Source: Nitrospira lenta
GTDB lineage: Bacteria; Nitrospirota; Nitrospiria; Nitrospirales; Nitrospiraceae
DNA: 62,017 nt
Direction: 5' to 3'
Assembly (NCBI GenBank): GCA_945905765.1
Contig: CAMDPZ010000004.1
Location: forward strand, 1 to 62,017
The notes beneath the pieces are model-generated. The model saw nothing but the letters and a program-made list of their open reading frames with translations. It had not been told where the DNA came from and did no database searches. The translations under genes and the position numbers were made by a program. Shown here piece by piece: positions 26,304 through 35,189 of the stretch (within the stretch, counting starts at the first letter, position 1; every line of letters starts with the position of its first letter).

Positions 26304-26909
26304 ATGGCTCGATTAGTGCTGCTGCGTCACGGCGAATCACAATGGAATCTGGAAAACCGTTTCACCGGATGGGTCGATGTGCCCTTGACGCCGAAAGGAA
26401 TCCAGGAGGCCAAGAATGCGGGGGAGAAACTCCGGGGCTTCACCTTCGATCGCGCCTTCACCTCCGTGCTCGAACGGGCGAACGAAACGCTCCGGCTGGC
26501 GCTGGACGTGATCGGTCAACCGAAAATTCCCATCGAGCGGGACAAGGCCCTCAACGAACGGATGTATGGCGACCTACAGGGATTGAACAAGGCCGAGACC
26601 GCAAAGAAATACGGCGACGCTCAGGTGAAAATCTGGCGGCGGAGTTACGACGTGCCTCCGCCGGGCGGGGAAAGTCTGAAGGACACAGCGGAGCGAGTGC
26701 TGCCCTACTATGAACAGACCATCAAGCCCTATCTCCTGAAAGGGGAAACGATCCTCATCGCGGCGCACGGCAACAGCTTGCGGGCCCTGATCATGGAGCT
26801 GGAGCAGCTCTCACGTGAACAAGTGCTGGAGTTGAATATCCCGACCGGCGCGCCGCTGCTCTATGAGCTGGATGGAACGGGGAAGGTCCTCGACCACCGC
26901 TACCTCTGA
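26304..26909 (+). CDS. gpmA: 2,3-bisphosphoglycerate-dependent phosphoglycerate mutase
   Basis: 201 residues. Phosphohistidine motif [20 protein letters not shown], the acid pair [27 protein letters not shown] and the second histidine [15 protein letters not shown] are present, as in GpmA. It is shorter than the E. coli enzyme (about 250) because part of the middle insert and the tail are reduced, as in many bacterial dPGMs. Interconverts 3- and 2-phosphoglycerate. Confidence 0.93.
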   Translation: MARLVLLRHGESQWNLENRFTGWVDVPLTPKGIQEAKNAGEKLRGFTFDRAFTSVLERANETLRLALDVIGQPKIPIERDKALNERMYGDLQGLNKAETAKKYGDAQVKIWRRSYDVPPPGGESLKDTAERVLPYYEQTIKPYLLKGETILIAAHGNSLRALIMELEQLSREQVLELNIPTGAPLLYELDGTGKVLDHRYL

Positions 26910-26931
26910 CAGGCTTCGGCACAGAGAAAGA

Positions 26932-27426
26932 TTACCCGACGTCTTGCAACAACTGCCCGTAAGTCTCGACCGGCGCGAAATCAATCAAAAAGGTCAGGAG
27001 ATTCCGCCGCTCGTCCTCATTCACCAGTTGGCGTTCCTCCATCAAATCGGCTGCGGCTGCGCTGATCCCCAGCGGATTCATCCCTTCTTCCACTAGACGG
27101 CCATAGCGACCGCGACGCTCCTGCCATTCGTTGAGGTAGGAAGCCCAAGCCATCGACCCGACGGGAATGGTCGTGCCCCAACCTGCCTCCATCGTATCCA
27201 GAATGAACTCCGACAGCACAGCCTGATATTTCTGCGGAATATGCGCCTCAATCGAGGCGAAGATCCAAAACAGGTTCAGCGACAGCACTTCGCTCGTAAT
27301 CGCCTGGGCCTGCTCCGTCGTCGCCGCAATCCCATATTCCTCTAACTGCTGAACCGACACACCGGTCGGCATCGCGGCGATCAGCGCAACCGCTGCTTGT
27401 TTCGGTGTCATGGCATGAGCGGACAT
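26932..27426 (-). CDS. hypothetical protein, 164 residues
   Basis: Mostly helical soluble protein without a domain I know: MTPKQAAVALIAAMPTGVSV at the start, ITSEVLSLNLFWIFASIEAH in the middle and RRNLLTFLIDFAPVETYGQ at the end. No signal peptide. It converges with gpmA (22 bases apart). The start could be ATG 27426 or the Met five codons in. Confidence 0.55.
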   Translation of the reverse strand: MSAHAMTPKQAAVALIAAMPTGVSVQQLEEYGIAATTEQAQAITSEVLSLNLFWIFASIEAHIPQKYQAVLSEFILDTMEAGWGTTIPVGSMAWASYLNEWQERRGRYGRLVEEGMNPLGISAAAADLMEERQLVNEDERRNLLTFLIDFAPVETYGQLLQDVG

Positions 27427-27530
27427 AGACCCATCCTTCCCTCGTTCAAGAGCCGAGAGAATACGCTACTCGCACCGGCCGCCTCAAGCAACTTGTCTGC
27501 GCCGCGCGCCCCATGCTAAAGTCCGCCACT

Positions 27531-28097
27531 ATGATTCAATCTATCGCCAACTCATTCTCTCGATGGGCCTGTGCTGCAGCCCTGGCGGCGATCGTCGCCG
27601 CGAGCACCGTATCTGCCACTCCCGCCCTCGCCGACGAACAACGCTGGGGATTCGGAAGCGACCTGGGGCTCACCTCGGGAACCGTCAACGGCACGGTCTT
27701 CACCATGGCGCTCAGCGCCGACTACTATCTCGATCGCAACTTTTCCATCGGGCCGATGATGCAGCTCAGCCCGGTCGGCGATCTCTTTCAAGTCTCCTTC
27801 GCCGGGGTCAGCCGCTATCACTTTCGCTTGAAGAACGGCATCAACCTGGTGCCCTTCACCGGAATCGGCTTGATCCACGCGGATCTCGACCGGGGAGCCG
27901 GCGCGGCCCGCATCGACCGCAACGACACAAGTTGGTATATCCCCCTCGGCCTCTCAGTCGAATATCAGACGTCCCATAACCTCGCGCTGTCCTCAACCCT
28001 GATCGTCAATCTCCACGATATCAACCTCGCGCCGTCGCTCCAGGAAAAGGACAGCACGAGCGTCGCCCTGCTGTTCGGCTTCCGCTTCAGCCCATAG
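27531..28097 (+). CDS. outer membrane beta-barrel-like protein
   Basis: 188 residues from the ATG at 27531 (another Met at 27513). A signal peptide (ACAAALAAIVAASTVSATPALA) is followed by alternating strands with aromatic ends (WGFGSDLGLTSGTV, ALSADYYLDRNFSIGPMMQL, GVSRYHFRLKNGINLVPFTG, STSVALLFGFRFSP). The C-terminal Phe-x-Phe-Ser-Pro resembles a BAM signal. It looks like an eight-stranded OmpA/OmpW-like barrel of unknown function. Confidence 0.7.
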   Translation: MIQSIANSFSRWACAAALAAIVAASTVSATPALADEQRWGFGSDLGLTSGTVNGTVFTMALSADYYLDRNFSIGPMMQLSPVGDLFQVSFAGVSRYHFRLKNGINLVPFTGIGLIHADLDRGAGAARIDRNDTSWYIPLGLSVEYQTSHNLALSSTLIVNLHDINLAPSLQEKDSTSVALLFGFRFSP

Positions 28098-28127
28098 TAT
28101 GGATGAGGGGTTCGAACCAGTGAGGTG

Positions 28128-28146
28128 AAGCGGCGCTACGCCGCTT
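28128..28146. terminator. hairpin at the convergent OMP/ATP-grasp gene ends
   Basis: AAGCGGCG (28128-28135) and CGCCGCTT (28139-28146) with loop CTA; it overlaps the last codons of the ATP-grasp gene on the minus strand. No U-run, so its role as a terminator is uncertain. Confidence 0.35.
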
Positions 28147-29158
28147 TAGCCGGCTGCCAGCGAAGACCGATGTTGATCAATTCCTGCAACAGATCTTTAT
28201 AGCTATAGCCGGCCTTCTGCGCCGAATCCGCAAAATCTTCGTCATGCGCGATTTGCGGGTTGGGATTGGCCTCCAGCACGAAAACATTCCCCTGTTCGTC
28301 CATCCGCACGTCGATGCGCGCATAGCCGCTCAGGCCGAGCGAGCGATAGACACGTTTCGCGAGATGTTGAATCTCCTCAGCCTTCCCCTTCGGGAGGTTC
28401 TTGGCTTCGCCGGAATCGATCCCATACTTATCTTGATAGGTCCGGCTCCATTTGACTCGCTCAGTCGCAATCCGCCTGGCATCATCCGGAAGCTTATCCA
28501 GGATCAACTCCCAGACCGGCAAGACCTCTGCATGGCCGTTGCCCATCACCCCGACATAGAGTTCGCGCCCTTCGATATATTGCTCGATGAGCGCGCCAGT
28601 CCCGATGCTCGTATGAATGAAGGCCACTCGTTCCTTAAGCTTCTCGTCGTCCTGAACGATGGAGGCCTGGGAAATCCCCAGCGACGCGTCCTCGGTCACT
28701 GACTTGACGATCAGCGGGAACGACAGGCCCTTGGGCCGCTTCACAGCCCGCCCCTGCGGCACCACCATGAAATCAGGAAACGGAATGCGATGAAACGAGA
28801 ACAGCTTCTTGGAGAGAACCTTGTCCCGCGCCAGCATCAACCCACGAGGGCTGCACCCGGTATAAGGCACATGCAGCAGCTCAAGATATGAGACGACATT
28901 CTGATCGTACACCGCCACTCCATCGAACTCCTCAAGCAGATTGAAGGCGATGTGAGGCTTCCATTCTTCGACGGCGGATCGAAGCACGCCAAGATCGCTC
29001 CTGACCCCGATCGGTTTGACGTCATGGCCGAGCTTCCGCAAGGTAGAGACCACGTCGTATTCCGTCCTCCAGGCGGCGCGGGTTGCATCCTGCCCGCTGA
29101 GGTGATCCGGAGGGACCAGGTCTTCGTGCATGAGGACGAGGACGCGCAGCCGCCTCAT
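28136..29158 (-). CDS. D-Ala-D-Ala ligase-like ATP-grasp protein
   Basis: 340 residues of the ATP-grasp superfamily. The pre-ATP-grasp half has HEDLVPPDHL and HIAFNLLEEFDG; the ATP-grasp half has FPLIVKSVTEDASLGIS, ALIEQYIEGRELYVGVMG, the Mg site YARIDVRMDEQGNVFVLEANPNPQIA. These fit the Ddl-like ligases that form peptide or amide bonds through acyl phosphates. It differs from true Ddl in the substrate loops, and no mur genes are near. Its start overlaps the stop of the zinc metallopeptidase gene by 4 bases, so both proteins are probably made together. Substrate unknown. Confidence 0.8.
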   Translation of the reverse strand: MRRLRVLVLMHEDLVPPDHLSGQDATRAAWRTEYDVVSTLRKLGHDVKPIGVRSDLGVLRSAVEEWKPHIAFNLLEEFDGVAVYDQNVVSYLELLHVPYTGCSPRGLMLARDKVLSKKLFSFHRIPFPDFMVVPQGRAVKRPKGLSFPLIVKSVTEDASLGISQASIVQDDEKLKERVAFIHTSIGTGALIEQYIEGRELYVGVMGNGHAEVLPVWELILDKLPDDARRIATERVKWSRTYQDKYGIDSGEAKNLPKGKAEEIQHLAKRVYRSLGLSGYARIDVRMDEQGNVFVLEANPNPQIAHDEDFADSAQKAGYSYKDLLQELINIGLRWQPAKAA

Positions 29159-30246
29159 ACCGCCACCTTATGCCGCCCGCTGCGTAAATAGTTCATCGTG
29201 TGGACCGTCAGCAGAATCGTGAAGTCCAGCTTCGCCTGCTCCTCCGCCAGCGGAAGCCGCAAATGCAGCTGGCGGCAGCGTTGAATCATGTCCTCCAGCA
29301 CCTGGTCGATCGTATATTGATATTCCCCCGTCCAGGCCGACACTTTACGGCGCACCTCTTTGCGGAAACGATTCAGGAAAGTGGCGGCGCTCATTTTGTC
29401 GGCATGGGCCGGCGAGTCGGAAAACAACCGCTTTAAATCCGGATCGTAAAACGACCGGTGCTCGATGCCATAATGTTTGCGCTTTCGCTCGTAATGCTCT
29501 CGCAGGGTCTTCTTCAGCACGGGCAACGGATCGATTTCCTCGTTCGTCACCACCTTGGGCGGAACGCCGGCCAGCCCCTGCATCAACCCGTTCACATACT
29601 GCAGCTTCCTGAGAACCGGCCAACCCTTGTAGCGATCGGCCCAGGTCGAATCGGGCGTGAGCCAAACCGCAAAGGTTTCGGCAAAGTCTTCATCCGGATG
29701 GCTCTGCGCATACCACACGTCGAGGTGGCGCACGAAGCTCCGGCTATAGGGTCTTGGACTGTAATATTTCGGGTAGGGATCCGACGAGCGGCCGAATACT
29801 TGCTGCCGGCTGCGGAGACGGCGGAGGCGATAGGCATTCTCAATGGCATGACCTGCCTCATGCCGCAAGATGCGCATGCACCATTCCGCGGTCCCTCCCT
29901 CGATCTCGAGCATCTGCCCCATTTCAAGTTTGGCGAGGCGCGGATGGGCCAGATAAAATGGAATGGCGATTCCCGGCACACCATCCGGGGTAAACCATTC
30001 GTTCGACAACCAGAAGTGGGGACGGAAGGTAAGCTGCCTGGCTTCGAGCTCGGCATAGAGTTGGGCGATCTGCTCTGACAGGAATCCCCCTTCAAGGGTG
30101 AGACCCAGGCGACAGATGGGAAGAGCCAGAATTTTCTCGTCGGACCACGAGACCCATTCAGGCTCCGGCTGGCTCCCCTCTGACTGGGCAGCTGTCTGTA
30201 TCTGCGCTCGATGCATGGACACAATCCTCCGTCCGGCACTCTGCAA
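29155..30246 (-). CDS. putative zinc metallopeptidase (gluzincin-like)
   Basis: 363 residues, cytosolic by sequence (no signal peptide). The zinc site is LRHEAGHAIENAYRL (HExxH) with a distal acidic motif HPDEDFAETFAVWL, as in the family annotated putative zinc-binding metallopeptidase. A long C-terminal helical domain (about 235-363) follows. The start may be ATG 30246 or Met11 (30216). Overlap with the ATP-grasp gene suggests a linked bond-making and bond-breaking pair on one substrate; that is inference. Confidence 0.75.
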   Translation of the reverse strand: MQSAGRRIVSMHRAQIQTAAQSEGSQPEPEWVSWSDEKILALPICRLGLTLEGGFLSEQIAQLYAELEARQLTFRPHFWLSNEWFTPDGVPGIAIPFYLAHPRLAKLEMGQMLEIEGGTAEWCMRILRHEAGHAIENAYRLRRLRSRQQVFGRSSDPYPKYYSPRPYSRSFVRHLDVWYAQSHPDEDFAETFAVWLTPDSTWADRYKGWPVLRKLQYVNGLMQGLAGVPPKVVTNEEIDPLPVLKKTLREHYERKRKHYGIEHRSFYDPDLKRLFSDSPAHADKMSAATFLNRFRKEVRRKVSAWTGEYQYTIDQVLEDMIQRCRQLHLRLPLAEEQAKLDFTILLTVHTMNYLRSGRHKVAV

Positions 30247-30441
30247 GAATCCCTCTAGAGAATATAGCAGGTGTTTCAGGATTGGCCTGAGTCAGGAGGC
30301 CATCCAATGGATAGTCCTGCAAGATGGAGAAAAATGTCCGATTGAGTGCAAGAATGAACCGGCCTAGGCAATATATGCCGTCACGCCAGATGCTGGATGG
30401 TGATCGACAGTGGCGCAACTGACCGAGTAAAATGCCGACCC

Positions 30442-31296
30442 ATGTCACAGTCTACCCGCTCCCCGCGCACACCTCGCAAACTCGACGATGCCACCGAGCA
30501 GTTGCAAACCAAACTGCTGCGGCTCGTCGGGGGAACCGTCGGCGACTATGGCCTGATCGAAGAGGGCGACAAAATCATGGTCTGCCTCTCAGGAGGGAAG
30601 GACAGTTACGCCCTGCTCGACTTACTGCTCGTCTTGCAACGCCATGCCAAGGTTCACTTCGACCTGGTCGCGGTAAACCTGGATCAAAAACAGCCAGGCT
30701 TCCCGGCCCATGTGCTCCCCGACTATCTCACGAAGATCGGCGTGCCCTTTCATATCGAGGAGCAAGACACCTACGCCATCGTCAAACGGCTCATCCCTGA
30801 GGGAGAGAAAACTTGTTCCCTCTGCTCCCGACTCCGGCGTGGCATCCTCTACCACGTCGCCACGAAATTAGGGGCCACCAAGATCGCGCTAGGCCACCAC
30901 CGTGACGACATTGTGGAAACCCTGTTCCTGAACCTCTTCTACACCGGCAAGCTCAAGACAATGCCGCCGAAACTGCGCTCGAAAGACGGCAAACATCTGG
31001 TCATTCGGCCATTGGCTGCCGTGCGGGAAAGCGACCTCGCGCGTTATGCGGAGCTGCGCGCCTTTCCCATTATTCCCTGCAATCTCTGCGGCTCACAAGA
31101 GGATCTCAAGAGGAAAGAGGTCAAAGAATTTTTGCGGGAATGGGAACAGCGCTCACCCAGCTGCACGGATAGCATGTTCGCCGCCCTGTCGAACGTATCG
31201 CTGCCGTTCCTCCTGGACCAGAAGCTGTTCGACTTCAAAGCGCTGCGCACATCGGACCAGACAGCGGGGCACGACGATGCCTGGCTAGACGAGTAA
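30442..31296 (+). CDS. ttcA: tRNA 2-thiocytidine synthetase-like protein TtcA
   Basis: 284 residues. PP-loop [17 protein letters not shown], the iron-sulfur cysteines [11 protein letters not shown] and [14 protein letters not shown], and [19 protein letters not shown] match TtcA, which adds sulfur to C32 of some tRNAs using a 4Fe-4S cluster and ATP. ATG at 30442 was chosen; the open extension from 30397 has no family match. It stands alone. Confidence 0.9.
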   Translation: MSQSTRSPRTPRKLDDATEQLQTKLLRLVGGTVGDYGLIEEGDKIMVCLSGGKDSYALLDLLLVLQRHAKVHFDLVAVNLDQKQPGFPAHVLPDYLTKIGVPFHIEEQDTYAIVKRLIPEGEKTCSLCSRLRRGILYHVATKLGATKIALGHHRDDIVETLFLNLFYTGKLKTMPPKLRSKDGKHLVIRPLAAVRESDLARYAELRAFPIIPCNLCGSQEDLKRKEVKEFLREWEQRSPSCTDSMFAALSNVSLPFLLDQKLFDFKALRTSDQTAGHDDAWLDE

Positions 31297-31338
31297 ACCG
31301 GTTCGCCCGGCGCAGCAAGAGCTACACGTTGAGGCAGG

Positions 31339-31902
31339 CTACGGTTTGAGTTTTGCGGTAAACAGTTTGCGAAACTTGATAACCTTGGGCAGGACGACTG
31401 CAGTACAGTATCCTTCGAAGGGATGCCGCATGAAATACTCTTGATGGTAGGGTTCAGCCTCGTACCAGATCCCAGCCTGCGCCACTTGCGTCACGATGGG
31501 GTTGGGGTAGAGGCCCTCTTTGGTGATCGCCGCGATCACGTCCTCCGCCACCTGCTGTTGCTCCGGCGTATGGAAGAAAATGGCGGAGCGGTATTGCGTC
31601 CCGCTATCATGCCCCTGCCGGTTGAGTGTCGTCGGGTCATGGATGACGAACAAAACTTCGAGCAACTCACGATAGCTAACGATGGCGGGATCGAAGGTGA
31701 TGCGCACCGCTTCGGCATGGCCGGTTCTTCCGCTACAGACCGCTTCATAAGTCGGGGCATCCACCTGGCCGCCAATATAGCCTGACTCGACCGACACCAC
31801 ACCCTGCATCTGGTCATAGACCGCTTCAAGGCACCAAAAACACCCGCCGGCCACGGTGGCGATTTCGTATCGCGAGACTGTTGGCCGCACTGCTTGTTCC
31901 AT
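31339..31902 (-). CDS. msrA: peptide methionine sulfoxide reductase MsrA
   Basis: 187 residues from the Met at 31902 (an upstream Met at 31923 repeats the same MEQxVR pattern). The catalytic AGGCFWCLEAVYDQM, SGYIGGQ, HDPTTLNRQGHDSGTQYRSAIF and PYHQEYF are all present. Reduces methionine-S-sulfoxide with thioredoxin. No fused or adjacent msrB. Confidence 0.95.
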   Translation of the reverse strand: MEQAVRPTVSRYEIATVAGGCFWCLEAVYDQMQGVVSVESGYIGGQVDAPTYEAVCSGRTGHAEAVRITFDPAIVSYRELLEVLFVIHDPTTLNRQGHDSGTQYRSAIFFHTPEQQQVAEDVIAAITKEGLYPNPIVTQVAQAGIWYEAEPYHQEYFMRHPFEGYCTAVVLPKVIKFRKLFTAKLKP

Positions 31903-32105
31903 CCTACGAACCCCTTGCTCCATGATTGAGACGGTACGATATCAGAATCGAAGCATCTTCGCGTCGAATCTTGCGCAGGCCTTATACCATAGCGAGACTC
32001 TGGCTCGCGAATACATCACGGGACGAACGGAAGCGGCCTCGTCCGTACGGGAAGGGCGATTCGTCCGACCTATATTGAATAGTACTAAAACGGGGGAGGG
32101 AGAAA

Positions 32106-32495
32106 CTACACAGCGCCTTCTGCGTCGAGGTTGGCAATGACTTGTTTGAGCTTCGCCTTCTCATCCGCCTGAATCTTGGTGAACTGGATCCCGAAGGTCT
32201 TGGCCTTCACCCAACGCACATGAGCCTCGTCGATGCGCAGGGGCCAATCGAGCCCTGGAACATAGATGCGGCATTCGAAAGACGTGCCCTCGACAACCGG
32301 GAAATCCGTTTCGATCATACAACCACCGATGGAGAGGTCCCTCGTCCGGCCTTGGCCCTCCCGTTGCCCTCCAGAAAAGGTGCTCCTGAACTGCGACGTA
32401 AAACGCGGTTGCTGGCGTTGCTCCTTGAACGATTCTTCCTTGCCGGCACGGGGCTTCGATTTCTTCGCGCTGGCCTTGGCGGAATTCTTCATCAT
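32106..32495 (-). CDS. PilZ domain protein
   Basis: 129 residues. A Lys/Ser-rich start (about 1-22) leads to a PilZ domain with QRQQPRF (RxxxR-like) and RDLSIGGCMIET (DxSxxGG). The shift from Arg to Gln in part of the first motif may lower c-di-GMP binding. The end, AKTFGIQFTKIQADEKAKLKQ, is typical. Second PilZ protein in the window; it lies downstream of pal but behind a terminator. Confidence 0.8.
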   Translation of the reverse strand: MMKNSAKASAKKSKPRAGKEESFKEQRQQPRFTSQFRSTFSGGQREGQGRTRDLSIGGCMIETDFPVVEGTSFECRIYVPGLDWPLRIDEAHVRWVKAKTFGIQFTKIQADEKAKLKQVIANLDAEGAV

Positions 32496-32525
32496 GGCCC
32501 GGCCCCCTTCAGTCCAACTTAAACA

Positions 32526-32565
32526 AGAAGCCCCGGGCTCATCGACTGAGCGGGCCGGGGCTTCT
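32526..32565 (-). terminator. terminator of pal
   Basis: AGAAGCCCCGG and CCGGGGCTTCT form an 11-bp stem with a smaller CTCA/TGAG stem within the loop. On the minus strand it is followed by TGTTTAAG, and it begins 21 bases after the pal stop. Confidence 0.65.
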
Positions 32566-32586
32566 CGAACAGAGTAAATATTTTCA

Positions 32587-33204
32587 CTACTGCTTCAGCT
32601 TCAACAACACATGTCCGCGACGATTCTGCTGATAGCAGGCTTCGTCTTGATCCCGGCAGAACGGACGTTCCTTGCCATACGACAGGATCGCCACCTGCTT
32701 GGGGCTCACGCCGGACTCAACCAGATAGCTACGGGCGGCCTTCGCCCGCTTATCGCCCAGCACCACATTGTAGTCAGCCGTTCCCCGTTCATCGCAATGG
32801 CCTTCCACCTTCATCACAGCGCCAGGATGGTCCTTGAGCCACTGTGCGTCACGGTTTAAGGCGGCCATGCCGCTATCCGACAACAGCCACTGGTCATAGC
32901 CAAAAAACACATCTTGCAAGCCGGCTTCGATGGCCGCCTGTTCTTCTTTGCTTAATTCTGCACGTTGACGGGCGCTCATCCCGGTAGAGGCGAGCGATGC
33001 GATATCTCCGCCACGGCCCAACCGCTCTTCCATGGGATTCCTGGAAAAACCACTCAATCCTCCGTCCGAACGACCTTGAGTCAGACCGCCTTCGGCTCCT
33101 GTCTCTCCATCAGACTGCAGCCATTTCATGCTACAGCCCTGTCCTGCCAGCAGGACAAGTCCCATCGCGATTACAACACTGGTCTTCGTCGGACGTCCGA
33201 TCAT
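32587..33204 (-). CDS. pal: peptidoglycan-associated lipoprotein Pal
   Basis: 205 residues from the ATG at 33204. A signal peptide ends LLAGQGCSMKW (Cys about residue 24, a somewhat loose lipobox). A Gly/Ser-rich linker is followed by an OmpA-like domain (about 95-205): VFFGYDQWLLSD, VEGHCDERGTADYNVVLGDKRAKA, YGKERPFCRDQDEACYQQNRR. Part of the Tol-Pal system tying the outer membrane to peptidoglycan. tolB and the other tol genes are not adjacent, which is unusual. Confidence 0.9.
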   Translation of the reverse strand: MIGRPTKTSVVIAMGLVLLAGQGCSMKWLQSDGETGAEGGLTQGRSDGGLSGFSRNPMEERLGRGGDIASLASTGMSARQRAELSKEEQAAIEAGLQDVFFGYDQWLLSDSGMAALNRDAQWLKDHPGAVMKVEGHCDERGTADYNVVLGDKRAKAARSYLVESGVSPKQVAILSYGKERPFCRDQDEACYQQNRRGHVLLKLKQ

Positions 33205-33343
33205 GATTGTTCCCCTCCCTTGGAATAAGGTTTCGCCTATGTAGGTAAAATATAGCACCTGAATGAAAAAGCGAGTCCACTAACGGATAGCGTGAATTTC
33301 ACCTGAATTATCAAGCAGTTGAGAGGCGAAACAGAGGGGCAAG

Positions 33344-33383
33344 CAGCTCTTGAGCGCACGGAGAGCCGCGCGCTCAAGAGCTG
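33344..33383. terminator. long hairpin between the 48-residue membrane protein gene and pal
   Basis: CAGCTCTTGAGCGC (33344-33357) is the exact reverse complement of 33370-33383. Inside, CGG/CCG pair around an AGAG loop. It lies 29 bases beyond the stop of the small gene at 33412-33558. There is no U-run on either side in the expected place, so it may stop or protect the transcript rather than act as a simple terminator. Confidence 0.5.
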
Positions 33384-33411
33384 AAAAATGAGAGGGTAAA
33401 AAAGAAACTCT

Positions 33412-33558
33412 TTAGAATTGGGCTAACTTGCGATCAGCCCAGCGAGGTGGATGCATCACAGTGCTCAATGCGGCAATTGCGCAAATGAAGGCCAACATGG
33501 TCAGCCCCACCATCAGAAAAAATCCAGCCCGGACATCGTGAAGGACAACATGGTTCAT
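33412..33558 (-). CDS. 48-residue membrane protein
   Basis: Short gene with an excellent ribosome site: AGAGGAGGGG lies 5-7 bases before the ATG at 33558. It encodes MNHVVLHDVRAG, one membrane helix (FFLMVGLTMLAFICAIAAL) and a short tail PPRWADRKLAQF. Codon use and the hairpin after the stop support it. Function unknown. Confidence 0.65.
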   Translation of the reverse strand: MNHVVLHDVRAGFFLMVGLTMLAFICAIAALSTVMHPPRWADRKLAQF

Positions 33559-33699
33559 ACTGGCCCCTCCTCTTGTTGGCTGCTCGTATCCGCGCTACCG
33601 CCCACAGGAACAAACCCGCAAGCCTGCACAGTATAGCACTGGGCCAAGGCTTCCTTAAAGTGAGCCGATTTCATACAGGAATACAGAGAGATAGGATGG

Positions 33700-33773
33700 T
33701 GCGCCCGGAGGGAATTGAACCCCCAACCCCCGGATCCGAAGTCCGATGCTCTATCCAATTGAGCTACGGGCGC
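33700..33773 (-). tRNA. tRNA-Arg (anticodon TCG)
   Basis: A 74-base cloverleaf on the minus strand. The acceptor arm GCGCCCG pairs with CGGGCGC, the D arm is GCTC...GAGC, and the anticodon stem TCGGA/TCCGG encloses CTTCGGA, giving anticodon TCG (arginine, CGA/CGG-type codons). The T loop is TTCAATT, with A in place of the usual G. CCA is not encoded. It lies 34 bases after aroK and could share its transcript. Confidence 0.95.
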
Positions 33774-33807
33774 ATCGGCTATTTCAAACACTTCGAGTGA
33801 AGCCTTG

Positions 33808-34317
33808 TCAAGAACGGGGAAGCAGCGCAAACAGCGCCTCGACTAATTGATCGATCGTTCGACCGTCCGTCGCAATGATGTGATCGGCGGCGGCTCGATA
33901 CTTCGGTTCCCGCTCCCGCAACACGTCCTGAATTTCCTCGACGAACGATTTGGTCCCGGTCAGCGAGGGACGCTGATTATCCCCGCCAATGCGTTTCGCG
34001 ATCGTCTCGACGGAGGCCGTTAGCCAAAATACGGTGCCGCTCTTTTTGAACGCCTCGACATTCTGCGGACGAAGGATGGCCCCGCCTCCCGTATCGATCA
34101 CGAGCTGGTCGCGGCCGGCAAAATCACGGCACACAGCAGACTCCAGATCGCGAAAATGCTCCCAGCCCTCCTGCGCCACGATCTCCGGAATGGTCCGCTT
34201 CGCCCGAGCGACGATCTCTGCGTCGGTCGACAGACAGTCCCGTCCCAACCGCGCCGCAAGCCGCCGGCCCACCGTACTCTTGCCGGTCCCCCGATAGCCG
34301 ATCAGGACGATATTCAT
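33808..34317 (-). CDS. aroK: shikimate kinase
   Basis: 169 residues. P-loop LIGYRGTGKSTVGRRLA, the shikimate-binding LSTDAEIV and WEHFRDLES, VIDTGGGAILRP and the lid RPSLTG are present. Phosphorylates shikimate before AroA acts. Its start overlaps the aroE stop by ATGA. Confidence 0.95.
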   Translation of the reverse strand: MNIVLIGYRGTGKSTVGRRLAARLGRDCLSTDAEIVARAKRTIPEIVAQEGWEHFRDLESAVCRDFAGRDQLVIDTGGGAILRPQNVEAFKKSGTVFWLTASVETIAKRIGGDNQRPSLTGTKSFVEEIQDVLREREPKYRAAADHIIATDGRTIDQLVEALFALLPRS

Positions 34318-35168
34318 GAGAAGCGGGACTCCAGCACGGCGCGCATGACGTCGGTCGGCGCGGCCTGGTTGGTCCAGAGTTCGAACTGCGCCGCTGCTTG
34401 ATGGAGGAACATCTCGAGCCCTGGAATCGTGCGGCAGCCCGCCGCCTTCGCCTCCCTCAGCAGCCTGGTCTCCCGGGGGTTATACACGATGTCCATGACC
34501 GTCAGCCCCGCATGGAGCAAGGGAGCCGGCACAGAGGTTCCCTGCACATTGGGCGACATCCCCATCGGGGTGCAATGGACCAGCACCTGAGCCTCCGGCA
34601 AAACCTGTCGCAGGGTCGCGTCATCCAGCGGCGCTGCCTGCACTGTCAGCCCTGTCTTCGACTGGAGATCCTGCGCCAGAGCGGTGCGCTCCCCTTCGTC
34701 GATTCCCAGTAAGCTCAACCGTGCGATTCCCGCCTCTGTCCCGAGCGCAAAGGCGATCGCGCGGGCCGCGCCTCCGGACCCGAGCATGACCACATGCTGC
34801 CCTTTTAAGGCTACGCCACCTTCGCGCAACGCGCGCAAGGCGCCGGTCGCATCGGTGTTGTAACCGGTCAGGCTTCCGCCCTCAGCCACGATCGTATTGA
34901 TCGCGCCGATATGACGGGCGGTCGGCTCGACCGTATCGAGAAACGGTACGGCCGCTACTTTATGGGGAATGGTCACGCTGGCGCCACGAAAGTTACCCAG
35001 GGCGCGCAGCCCCTTGATCGCGTCGCCAATCGCTTCCACGCGGAAGGCCAGATAGACAAAGTTCAAACCGAGTTTCTGAAACGCGGCATTATGAATCGCG
35101 GGCGAGAGCGAATGTTCGACGGGATTACCGATGACGCCGCAGAACTGAGTATGTGCGTTGATATCCAT
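34314..35168 (-). CDS. aroE: shikimate dehydrogenase
   Basis: 284 residues from the Met at 35168 (MDINAHTQFCGVIG). GNPVEHSLSPAIHNAAF, VTIPHKVAA with the catalytic Lys, GYNTDATGALRAL and the NADP motif VMLGSGGAARAIAFAL identify it. Reduces 3-dehydroshikimate. Sits between an SDR gene and aroK. Confidence 0.95.
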   Translation of the reverse strand: MDINAHTQFCGVIGNPVEHSLSPAIHNAAFQKLGLNFVYLAFRVEAIGDAIKGLRALGNFRGASVTIPHKVAAVPFLDTVEPTARHIGAINTIVAEGGSLTGYNTDATGALRALREGGVALKGQHVVMLGSGGAARAIAFALGTEAGIARLSLLGIDEGERTALAQDLQSKTGLTVQAAPLDDATLRQVLPEAQVLVHCTPMGMSPNVQGTSVPAPLLHAGLTVMDIVYNPRETRLLREAKAAGCRTIPGLEMFLHQAAAQFELWTNQAAPTDVMRAVLESRFS

Positions 35169-35189
35169 AGGTTCGAGAATCACCGCGCC

